DNA of 64,000 nt from Brachionus manjavacas (Eukaryota > Rotifera > Eurotatoria > Ploima > Brachionidae): the NCBI GenBank assembly GCA_019054805.1, contig JAHQIY010000005.1:6121501-6185500 (forward strand). The letters are read 5' to 3'. How positions within the stretch are numbered: position 1 is the stretch's first letter; each line of letters starts with the position of its first letter. The notes beneath the pieces are model-generated. The model was not told the origin of the DNA. It saw only the letters and a list, made by a program, of their open reading frames with translations, and searched no databases. A program made the position numbers and the translations under genes. Positions 45,360-55,800 of the stretch are shown in pieces.

Positions 45360-47248
45360 GGGACCAATCAATTTTATAGAAATTTTTTTTATAGAATGAT
45401 TATGTAGAAAGAATAAGTTCAATTTCATAGAATGCACAATTTATTGAAATGATTTTTTTAGAATTCATTAAACAGAAAAAAAGTAAAGTGATAATCGTTA
45501 ACAAGTTAATTAATGCTTTAATTTTTTAACACATTTATCAATTTATCAAAAAAAAAATGAAAATTTTTTCTTTCATACGACTTGTATAATTCTACAATTT
45601 TGTCATCTCTATCCATTTCTCGCTTATCTTTTTGAAAAATGACGCCACTCTTAATTTGTTCCAAACTACACTCAACAGCATGTTGTTCTATAATAAAATT
45701 CTTTATAAGCTTATTGACACATGGATGAGAGGCGATGTCTTGTGAAAAGGAATTGTGCCAGGCCTCAAGACTGTTATTTGACCTGGGCATATCTTTAAGC
45801 ACTCTTTGTTGAAGACACCAGAGTTTAATTGGAAAAAATGGAACTTCACGTAATTTTGGATTATCAGGATTTGGCAAACCAACGTAATATTTCTCAAAAT
45901 ATTCTGACACTTTATTGAATTCTACTGGGGCATTTGACTTAATTTCATTGAAAACATAAATAATATCTTTAACTGGACAAAACGGCAGCACTTTTAAATA
46001 TCGATAACTCTTCCTAAAATTTTCGTCTTCAGAAAACATCTTTTTCAAGCCACTATTTACCACTTTTTTCCAAATATTTGCAGTAAAATGAAAATAGCAT
46101 CCACAAACGCTTGTTTTTGGGAAATTTAGTTTGATTGAATTAATAATTCCTTTTTCAAAATCCGATAAAATGAATTTCGGATGTTTTGACACATTTTTTA
46201 CTATAAATTCAAAGACTCTTGTATAAGTTATTTGCTGTTTATCTGGCAAAAGTGCGTAAATACAAGCTAAATTTTTGTTGTTAATGATTACGTTGATAGT
46301 GAAAATTTGCTTAAAGAGTTTAGGGCTCACATCGAATGTACCATCCACGTACCAAATAGACTCACGACTTAACAATTCCAAATTTTCTTGTGTACCAAGA
46401 ATTATTATGCGATCCGCTTCTTCGCCGCTATCAAATAAGAGAAAATTTTTACCAGACACTGTTTGCTTATACTTTTCGTTCATTAAAATTTTTTCTCTTT
46501 GCTTTGGATCACCACCAAATACATTCGCTTGACGTCTAAGTCTATTAATCATTTGAGTCAGGTTTTTAGAATTTGTCAAATAAGGAGCTGAAGAAACAGG
46601 TAACTCAGTTAAACACTCATTCTTCTTCTGGGTTTTTCGATAGTTCTAACAGCACGTTCTTTGATATTATTTATCACCATTCGGCCCTTAATACCATCTG
46701 GATCTGGTTCATGAAAATGTACCAAATTTTTATATACAATCTTAGTTTTTTCTAGATTTGTATGAATCCGAGCTCGACACTGGACCGGTTTAGACACTAG
46801 GCACCGCCAGTAAATTTTTTCACCATACTCTGTTTCAAAAAGGTATTCATTATAATCATAAATTAATTTATGTTTATTTTTTTTTGTTTTTGATAAGATA
46901 AAATTTTGCTCTTCCGAATCCTCATTGTCAGATTCGGATTCAAATTTAGTTAAATTTTTGGCGAAATCAGTAGCTAAGTCTTCAATGTCAAGTTCGTCTT
47001 CATTAAAAAAATCGGGATCACTTTGTCCTTCGTATATTGAAGTGCATTCCGATTCAGTATCGGAATAATTGACAACGGAAACTAATGAAGACGACTTGGA
47101 TAAGGACGAAATCATATTTTCTAAATAAATTTTCTATGAAAAGAATATTTCAATATAAGTATTCTATGAAAAAAATTTCTATTTGAGGTTTCGACATTAT
47201 TTTTGTCTTCTTTCTATAAAAAAAATTTCTATAAAACAACATAATGCC
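45360..47248 (-). mobile_element. FLYWCH-type MULE nested in the Tc1 element, 1889 bp
   Basis: The inner parts of the TIRs match exactly over 25 bp (ttttatagaaattttttt.. at 45372 and inverse at 47212-47236). The outer 12 bp are diverged (gggacc.. against ggcatt..). The element is flanked by aatattag (45352-45359 and 47249-47256), an 8-bp duplication. It is very compact: transposase plus TIRs of roughly 100 bp. It lies between the left TIR and the BEN gene of the surrounding element, so it inserted later. Confidence 0.82.
45518..47115 (-). pseudogene. FLYWCH zinc-finger MULE transposase (one frameshift)
   Basis: The N-terminal frame (47115-46609) has an acidic start, then YLFETEYGEKIYWRCL, CRARIHTN and LVHFHEPD, a FLYWCH-type zinc finger. 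The second frame (46579-45518, continuing upstream in a shifted frame as ELPVSSAPYLTNS) contains ESIWYVDGTFDVSP (Asp 1), KFILSDFEKGIINSI (Asp 2), VCGCYFHFTANIWKKV and RSNNSLEAWHNSF (Glu), the complete DDE set of a MULE transposase. A single-base frame change after KPRRR (about 46625) separates the halves; a 31-nt intron would also repair it but seems too short. Apart from that the gene is open, so the insertion is recent. It should bind the ~25-bp TIR cores and cut there. Confidence 0.8.
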
Positions 47249-47275
47249 AATATTAGTTAAAATTTTACACTAAAA

Positions 47276-49073
47276 TTGTTTGCTTTAGAATTTATTTTTT
47301 TTAATATAAAAACAATGTATAAAATAGCCGATAAGGTTCAAGTTCTTGATAGGACATGTTTTGTTTGGCGAAACGCAACAATAAAAGAAACCAAAAACAA
47401 TGATTATGTGATCCACTTTGATAACTATCTTAATAAATATGACAGCGAATATACAAAAGGTACTGTTTTAAAAAATAAATATTATCAACTTATATTTTAA
47501 TTTCTTTTAACGCTTTTTTAACAGAGCTGATTCGAGAGCCTGTGGCAGAACGCGAAATAGCTCGGAATAGCTTGATCGTAAAGTCGATCGATTTAGCTAA
47601 TTTAATAAACAACGATAAAATAATGTTTAAAATAAACCAGGAAACATTTCAAGGTATTAGATGTTTTTTTTTTTAATTAATTATGGAATTAAATTTTATC
47701 TTTAATTTTTTTAAGGGACTGTTATTCAAAATGACACTTATTTATGTTGTTTAAAAGTACTTGAACAAAATTGTTGTGACGTTATGTACGAACAAGTGCT
47801 TCGTACATAACGTGTACTAGTAAAGAAGTTGCATTTAGTAGCAGAAGAAAATCGCTTAGTTCAAATGCATTAAATAAGGTTTTATTTAGATTTGTTAATT
47901 TAGCTTTTTTCAATTAAATTAGAAAATTTATTTTTAGTTGTTGGATTCTGTTATGGCTACCTCAGTTGATTCTATTCCAAAAGTTAATTTTATTCTATGT
48001 ATCTTATTTATTATTATTAAATTTTAATCCACTAAACGTTAAAGAAATTAACAAAAAATCTTTCTCAATTATCTTCAACTTCTGAGAAACAAGTAATATT
48101 TAAATTGAAGTGTTTTTTATTTATTTGATTTAATAAAAAAATTACAATTTAAGATTCAAGTTCATGCTGAGTTCTTGGCAAAAACAGATAAAGTTAAAAC
48201 AAAAAATGCACCAAAAAGTTCAAAAAACAAGTGCGATTTGACACAATTTGAACAAGTTGAATTTGAAAAATTGCAAAGTCAATTTAAGGATAAACTTACA
48301 TCAACTGAGTCATATAAAAATGAACTCTACGATATTAACCAAACCTTAAAAGAGGGATTGGAACTTGTAATTGTTATAAATTTAAGTTTAATTTAATAAT
48401 TTTCAACAACATTATTTTTTGTAATTATTAGATCTCAAATAGCATCAACGTGTGCAACAGCTATTTATCCGAGTTGGTAAAACAACAAAGCAGATGTATT
48501 GAACAAAAAAATGAAGTTATGATGAATCATAAAGTCTTAACAGATCAAAACAAACATAAAGAGACTGACCAAAGAATAATGCAAAATACATCGGTATTAG
48601 ATAAATCTTCTCATTATCAACCAATGCTTAATCAATCTGTATTATTTGACGATTTTATTTCAGCAAACGAAGAATATTCAGGGCCAATAGATAGAGACGT
48701 TATTTCTTCATTCGATGCTAATATTAATAGATCTTATGCTACTCCAATTCACCGTAGAGAGAATTATAGCAATATTGACTATTGCTCGAGATCAGATTTA
48801 GAAGAGTTAATTAGAGAATAAAAAACTGGCCCTCTTTTTGCAGCCAATGTACTTGAAAAGATATTTTGCCGTGAAGAGTTGGTTGGTTGTAATGTTTATG
48901 GAAAGGGTGATAAGCTTGCTAATAAAAAACCATTGGATCTGAATAAGATAAACTATATAAAAAAATTGGGTAACAATCATTACAATAATAATGTAAACAA
49001 TAAAATTGTCAAATTTTGGGAACAATGTGTTATTTATATGAATCGGCGAATTAGGGACATTTTAACAAATTAG
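47276..49073 (+). CDS. BEN-domain protein with Tudor-like N-terminus, cargo of the Tc1 element (one stop)
   Basis: Exons: 47315-~47459 (MYKIADKVQVLDRTCFVWRN, TIKETKNNDYVIHFD, a Tudor/chromo-barrel-like fold), ~47525-47651 (LIREPVAEREIARNSLIVKS), ~47715-47810 (GTVIQNDTYLCCLKVLEQ), small exons near 47940 and 48040, ~48151-48366 (coiled-coil, KLQSQFKDKLTSTESYKNEL), then ~48432-48821. From 48825 to 49073 the same frame reads PLFAANVLEKIFCREELVG, KKPLDLNKINYIKKL and WEQCVIYMNRRIRDILTN. This is a BEN domain, a DNA- or protein-binding module of chromatin factors. A TAA at 48819-48821 lies just before BEN; I found no intron that removes it. Introns, the stop and the placement inside TIRs suggest a captured gene now decaying, or a stop that is read through. 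Joins 47660-48150 are uncertain. Confidence 0.7.
47779..47813. other. Perfect 14-bp hairpin in the BEN gene
   Basis: acgttatgtacgaa (47779-47792) and ttcgtacataacgt (47800-47813) are exact inverse complements around a 7-nt loop (caagtgc). It straddles the end of a BEN-gene exon, where the frame meets TAA. This is too long and exact for chance in ordinary coding DNA, although its role is unknown. Confidence 0.75.
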
Positions 49074-49329
49074 AGTTTTATAATTAGTTATCAATAACAA
49101 GATTGTTTTTTTAAATCAATTGATTTTCTTTTCTTAATGTTAAAACAATCTTAATTTTTTCTAAAATTAAAGAAAAAACAATTATCATAATTCCTCTTTT
49201 TTTTGTATAATTTGGAATTTTTTTAAGACTTATTTTACTTAATAGCCATTAAAATTGATTTAATTAAATTTAATTAATAAATATTTTTTTAAAAAAAACA
49301 AAGCTAACTATTTATCTCTTTATTATTGA

Positions 49330-49600
49330 ATGCAGAGTTGGTCCTTGAAAAACATCACAAGTCAAAGTCAGACTTTGAATTTTCATTGAATGTATCAGTT
49401 CGAACCAGTTGGGTAGCTACATCATGGCAACGAAAGTCGGTCGACCCCTAAAAAGACAATTCTTTTTTGTAATTATTAATTCAACACGCTAAGGCCAGAT
49501 AATAGGTCCAGGAGCAACTTTCTAAGTTTTTAATCGAACCTAGTTGTGAAAGAATATTAAACTATTTTTGCTCTTTTTGAATTTAAATATAGTCTAAGAA
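49330..49600 (+). other. Spacer between BEN gene and transposase with a short AT-hook-like ORF
   Basis: ATG at 49424 opens about 18 codons beginning MATKVGRPLKRQ, an AT-hook-like core. The surrounding 100 bp is richer in GC than its flanks. It may be a relic exon of element origin. No longer frame or splice partner was found. Confidence 0.3.
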
Positions 49601-49802
49601 TTTTTTTTTAATAAAAAGAAGCATTTTTATTTACACAAATATAACCAAAGCATAATAAAATATAAAAGCAAAATCCTAAATAAAATAAACACAAAAGTTT
49701 TGGTGAATATAAAACTAAATACAAAATAAAAAGGAGCTTCAGCTCGACCAGATAAAACTTAATAAAAAAAAGCAACGAATCGAACATTTCATTCATAGTC
49801 TT

Positions 49803-51109
49803 AGTAACCAGTAGCTCTACCATTATTTAAGATAACATGTGGAAGAACCCTTTTAACATGTGAGATGTATCTTTGACACTTTTCGACTGTTAATTCTTTT
49901 TGCCAGAATTGGCCTATTTGCTTAATAAAATGAGTCTTTGAGGTCGGTTTTTGATGTCTAGTATATGTCTTAAGCTCATGCCATACAAGTTCGATTGGAT
50001 TCAAATCCTTTAAACAAAAACTCAAAAGCTATGAAAAAAAAATATATATATATTTATTACTGGACTTTGAGCTGGAGTGGGCCAATGGTTTATTTTATTT
50101 TCTTTAAGCCAATCTTGAGTAAAGAACGATGTATGTTTGCGATCGTTGTCCATTATTAAACGGTGACTATCCGGAAAACAATCGCTTTAAAAAAAAACAA
50201 TATATAAATAAATAGTTTAATAAATGTCTAGTCTGTTTAATGTATTTTACCTAATAAAAGGTAGTAAGTTTCGTTTAAGAATATTTGTAAAATCGATGCT
50301 ATACATCGTCCCATTAAAAATGCAAATTGGTGTTGCACCTCTATTGCTTATTCCTCCCCATAGAAGAAGCTTTAATATAATACAATTGGCTAAATTTTTT
50401 TAATATTTTAATACATCGAGAAAAATACCTTTAATGGGTGCTTTGCGACTGGAGCTTTATAATACCGACATCCTTTTTTACCCAACTACAATCACACATT
50501 AAAACAAAAAAATCAATATAAATAAAAATGGTAATAAAACTAACTTTTTTAAAGTATGAAGCTCGAGTTCGATCATACATTCATCAATAAAAATACAATT
50601 ATTAAACTCATCTCTAGTTGATAAACAAAAATTTGCATACAAGGCTCTCTTAATTACATTTTTTTCTGAAACAATCTGACAATACCTTTTTCAAATAAAA
50701 ATAAATAAATTTCTGAAAAAGTTGATACTATAAAAATATAGATTAGTAACCTGGTTGTTTTCCTAGTCCAATCGAGTTTTTTAGCAGCCCTACTAATCGT
50801 GTCTCTGCTTACTTTTAAGCTAAATTCAGAATAAATTTTAGCAACTAAATGAGCAGAAGTAATTTATCTGTTGGATTTTATTTGTTCATCAATATATTGG
50901 TAATGTTTTTCGCTAAATAATGTCTTTTTTCCTCTTCCAGGTAAGTCTTGTAAACTGTGCGTACGTTGATATTTTCTGCAAATTTTTCCAACTGACACAC
51001 GACTAATTGGACTGTCTTCTGTTTTTAAAATCTGAGAAATTTTTGTATGAGATAAACCTTTTGATCTTAATAATATTATTCTATGGCGAATATTAATTGT
51101 TGCTCTCAT
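49803..51109 (-). pseudogene. Tc1-like DDE transposase with several short introns, one stop
   Basis: On the - strand: exon 1 (51109-~50760) encodes a bipartite HTH (IRHRIILLRSKGLSHTKISQ, SVGKICRKYQR, DLPGRGKKTLFSE). One TAA follows SNR at 50864-50866, then the frame continues SAHLVAKIYSEFSLKVSRD. Later exons give RDEFNNCIFIDECMIELE (Asp 1), GCRYYKAPVAKH, LLLWGGISNRGATPICIFNG, SHRLIMDNDRKHTSFF (Asp 2), HWPTPAQSP, then after an intron DLNPIELVWHELKTY (Glu). All three DDE residues survive. Introns of 50-80 nt interrupt the gene, unusual for Tc1 elements but like the host's introns. It should recognise the CAGTACAAAG TIRs. Apart from the stop it looks functional. Confidence 0.82.
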
Positions 51110-51428
51110 ATTGATTATAAACTTTTATTGATTAAATGATAATATTCAAATTGGCTTAATAAACATAATTCTTGGCTTATTTATAAATGAAATTAGATTC
51201 AATTAAATAATTAACATTAAATAAAACTGAAACTTTAAAAGGTCAAGTTTAATTTATTAAATTTTCAATTTTGTTCAGTTTTTGAAAAACAAAACAGTTT
51301 TTAGTTTTTGTTTAAAAAAAATTTTAATTTTAGCTTAGACTTTGTTTAATCTTTAGTTTAACTTTTTCTTAGAAAAAAATTTGAAAATGTTCTGAAAAGT
51401 TGATAACTTTTTTCAGCTTTGTACTGTA

Positions 51429-52850
51429 CAAGATAAAATTTTTCTTATTGAAGTTTAATTTTAAAGATGACGTTTTCTATTTTCAGAAAAACGTTTTAAA
51501 AAATCAATTTATAAAAATTAAAAAAGAAACTATGCGTTTTTTTTTTCATTTTTTTTGATAATTCCAACCGGAGCTGTTTTAGTCAACGTTTAGAAAAATC
51601 TATCAAGTTTTAAATCAACGAATAATTTAAGAAAAATAATTTAAAGAAAAAAAATTAGATAGATCACAATTAAGGCTTTAAAACATAAATTCTATTTAAA
51701 GAAACCTAAATTTTTGATCTAAAATAATATAAATAGAAGTAAGTTTAGATCATTTTTCAATTTTGATATGGCTAATGGAGAAATTAAAAAAAATATGTTT
51801 GTTTTCTCAAATTAAATCAAAAAAAATTAAAAAACTTGGATTTTGTGTCTATGTTTTTATCTTTTTATTAAATTGACTATTTGTTTTTTTCAATTAGATT
51901 AAAATTTTGCTATTTGTTTCGTTCTACCTATTCCATATTAAATATTTATTTTTATTCGTTTTTCTAAAATCCACAATGCCAAATAAAATAAAAAATTTTA
52001 AAAAATTTATTCAATAAATTAAATACTCAATCTTTCTGAATGCATCAAACATTTTAGGTTTCTTAGTTTTCTTTGAATTAAGGTATGGAAATCAACCTTT
52101 TATTGATTTAAAAAAAACCTTGTGACATACTTGGATGAAATGGCTTAAACAAATTTTAGATAAAGAAAATCTTGTGATTTAATTATATTATTTAATTTTT
52201 TGTCTTAAAAAAATATAAAAGCATACAAACAATCTTAAAACCTTAAAAGTTCGAACACACTTTAAAAAATTTTTAAATTCAATTTCCTAAATTAGTTTCA
52301 TTTGTGTACTTTTTTATTAAAAATTACGAATTTCAATTTTTCTGAGTGCCTTTTCTTAAGAGACTAAAAAGTTAAAACTTTGAAAATTAATTTCACATTA
52401 CCAAACACTCATTTAGCTTAAGAAATTATCCATAGAGAGGACTTGGAAGAAACGCTTGTAGAAACAATCCAAACACTTGACAATCTATGTTTTCGACTGA
52501 AAAAATTAAGAAAAAACCTTGGTTTAGGCAAAAATCTGTACCAAACTTGTTACTATTGGTAACTTGACATTTCCCAGTTATTTAACTCACAAAACAGCTT
52601 TAACATTTGATTAAAACAATACTCTTACTCAAAATTAAAAAATTTAGCCAGCTAGTCCTTAGGTTATTTTTTTTAACTTATTTAAAAATTTTTAATTTAT
52701 GCTGGTGTTGTCAATGGATACACAATAACTCACTTGGATAAATTTTATTTTGTTTGGATTAAACTCTTTACTCAAATTTAGATCATATTTGTGAATAGTT
52801 TTGACTTTTTGTTGTGACAGATCCAGCGTAAATAGGCTTAATCGCGTGCA
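51429..52850. other. AT-rich region upstream of the FAM194-like gene
   Basis: No gene found. taaaatccacaatgccaa near 51968 is the terminal sequence of the MITE family at 2307-2578. Just upstream of the gene, tttttgttgtgacag at 52806-52820 is a good splice-acceptor-like sequence that could receive a 5' UTR exon or a spliced leader. Confidence 0.35.
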
Positions 52851-52883
52851 ATGAAACCTGTGCCACCAGAATGGCGCATATGA
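52851..52883 (+). promoter_or_regulatory. Ten-codon upstream ORF overlapping the FAM194-like start
   Basis: ATG at 52851 opens MKPVPPEWRI and a TGA stop at 52881-52883, in another frame, spanning the main ATG at 52871. Depending on the transcript start it could reduce initiation at 52871. It could alternatively indicate that the true start lies elsewhere. Confidence 0.35.
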
Positions 52884-55800
52884 ACACCCCAATGGTATTT
52901 TTTTACAGCCAGCCCGAAGTGCTTAGAAATGCGGGCAAACGGGCCAAAAAAATTCTGAGCGATAATCAAATTAAAAACTTGAGCAAAAAGATTGGTGACA
53001 AGTACACAAGTGACCTGCTAAATCCAGATGACTCGAATTTGTCTTTGGCAGCTCGTTTGGCCGAGTTTGCCAATCAATCGGTGACCAGCATGAGCAGCTC
53101 GACCAATGTATCGCGGATGAACCACCGCGGAACCATTTACACCGACACGCGCCTCCAGGCTCTCAAGTTTTTGACCGAGGAAATGCTCAAAGAACTGGAA
53201 GAGAAATTAAAGTTTTACTCACAGAACGAGCTAAGTGTCAATCTACCCGGACAGGTCATATACGATCTGCACTCGGACTGGTCCGATTTGACCGATGATT
53301 GTCAGTATAATAGCTTTCCTAAGTGGCAGACAAAAAATGGTCGCGAGTCTACGACCAAAAGAGCGGAAAAGGGTGAAAAAAAAGACAAAAGTGAGGACAG
53401 TGCAGCTCAAATAGCTTCCGAGTCCGGGTCAGATGCTCGCAAAGAATCTCATAGTGCAAATGCCCAACGGAAAGTCAACAATTCAAAAATCATCAGACAA
53501 AATTCAAAACTAACCGCCATATCCGAAAAGGGCACTGACGTCACAAATCCTCAAAATGCTCTTTCTGTTCGGCGGTCTTCTTCCACTGCCAAAAATCAAT
53601 CGCCTGCCTTCAAGTCAAGAGTAGAAATGGGCTCGAGGTTAGCGCACAATACGAGTGTGTCCACTGGCTATACGGTAAAATTTGAGCTGTCTAATAAAGT
53701 AAACAGGGACAAAGGCTGGACAGTATTGAAAATAGACCGTGAAGAAGAATTAATTGATAATAGTAGGCGAATAATGGCATGCTTAAAAAATTCCCTAGCC
53801 AACATGTAATCAGACTGAGAAGAATTTTTATTTTAAAATAATTAAAAAAATTTTTTTAGAGAAGAGGTAAGAATGTTTGACATAAGAAGCGGTCTAATAA
53901 AGCCTTGTAAAATCAGATTTTATGGTGATCACAAAAAAGAACAGATTGAAAAATACAAAGGAACAAATATAAGTATGCCTTTTTTTTATCTTGAAATGTG
54001 TCACATAGCTCAGTCTCAAACGATGGTTTATTGATGATAAAATATTTTATCAGCATCATAATTTATCTAATTTATTGAATTATATTTTTTAGTTTTACCA
54101 ACAAATTTTTAGAAAATTATAAGCAAAAATTAAAAAAAAAAGATCCATTTTCCAATTTTTTTTGGATCAATTAATTTAATTTTTTATGAGCATAATTCAA
54201 AATTTATCTACAGGCTAGCAATTTTATCATCTTTTGCTAAGAGAAGATTCACCAGACATACAATTGATTAAAAATTGACACTATTAATTTATCTTTTAAA
54301 AATTGAATAAGCGTCGAAAGATATTAATTTCTTTATTCATGGCTTAATTAAAATAAATGCCATTTTTTTTTTACCTTTTTTATTTTTTTTTTGATAAATT
54401 TAAAAATTGAATTTATTTTATAAATTTGTTCGGATTCTAAAATTATAGTTTTTTCTTTTAGTAAAAAATTAGAATTTAAAAAAAAAATATACAATTTTCA
54501 CATATTCTCTAACTATACATTTGTTATGTATTCGAAAGTTTTAAGACTGATTCCGAGAAAAATTAATACCATTTTCAAAATTGATAGTTTCATATCTGTT
54601 AACAATTTTAAACAGTTGGATCAAGTCGCCTCTCATCCTTCTTATTTTGAGATTAGTTAAGTTAAAAATTTCCATTCTTTTCATTTTCGAAGTGAAGGGA
54701 TAATTCTTGTCGCTCTTCTTTGGACCTTCTAGATTTCAGAAATCTCTTTTTCAAGAAATGGACACCATGAGTTAATGGCAAGCTCTAAATGAGGTCTAAC
54801 CAGTGCTGTATAAAGCATTCTCAATGTGTCAATGTTTAAATTCCTGAAACTCTTAGCAGTTTTAATACGGTTTCCACAACTGGTACAATACCTTACTACT
54901 TCAAGTCCACTTCAAGTCGTTTTGAATATAAACACCTAGATCTTTTTCAAGATTTGTTTTAGATAAATCCTTTGTGCCGTATCTACTAAATATTGTGTAA
55001 TTAAACAAAGAATTTTTTGAGCCAACATGCATTAAACCGCATTTTTCGATACTTAAATCCAAAGACCAAGTAAGTGACTAACTTGAAATAAAGTCTTTAT
55101 CTTTTTGAAGTACAAGATTGTCTTATAAACTCTTAATTCCAGAAAGGACTTTGATAGGGTCCTACTAAAACATTGACCCCCAGTTTTTTTTAATTTCCTG
55201 ACCCCCATTTTTTTTGCAAAGCAAAAATATTTTCAAAAGTTTTAATGTATCATTTAGCTTGAATTTTTCTCTATTTTTTGAAAATTGAATTATTTTTTCT
55301 CCAAAATTATTATTTTTTGTGAAAATTGAATATTTTTATATTTTTAAAAACCTGACCCCCTACTGACCCTCAACTGACCCCCATTTTTCTTGAAGAGAAT
55401 TTAATGAGCTTTCTAAAAATATGTCTAGATTTTCTCCTGGAAGTATAGTTTTCGAGACATTTTGATTATAATAAAAGACCCTAGTTATTTTTAAATCGGG
55501 TTTTAAAGTTTTAAAACGATTTAATACTCGATCAAGAATTTTTAAGCTTTTTGACTGTCATGTTTGTTTTCTTAATTTCAATATTATTTTTAAATGAAAA
55601 ACTATCATCAACTTTTAAGTAGGACCCCTTTGATATCATTGGCATATTTTTACTAAAATAGATGTGAAATATATGCCAAAAGGTGATGAATATTAAATAT
55701 AAAAGTGTTCCCAAAACTGAACTTTCATTCCAGCTTACTGCATAACTCTTTAGTTTATATAATTATAATATTTGCGATTCTCTGTCGAATGTTTTCGAAA

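Larger units (their letters stand above)
44966..51426. mobile_element. Tc1/mariner element carrying a BEN-domain gene, with a nested MULE
   Basis: The left terminus cagtacaaagctgaaaaaag is repeated inverted at the right end (51399-51426), with identity over the first 28 bp. Weaker inverted similarity extends about 200 bp (tcagaac, ctgaacaaaa, cttgaccttt on both sides). TA flanks each end (44964-44965 and 51427-51428). Inside are an intron-rich Tc1-like transposase on the - strand near the right end (49803-51109), a BEN gene on the + strand (47276-49073) and a complete younger MULE (45360-47248). Without the MULE and its duplicated target the element is about 4.56 kb, against 1.2-1.7 kb for ordinary Tc1 elements. 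The excess is the BEN gene and spacers. Confidence 0.85.

Noticed and set aside
47276-49073. BEN gene as an ordinary host gene hit by transposons
   Set aside because: Possible, but the Tc1 TIRs with TA enclose it completely and no other left terminus was found nearer the transposase. Kept as element cargo with this caveat.
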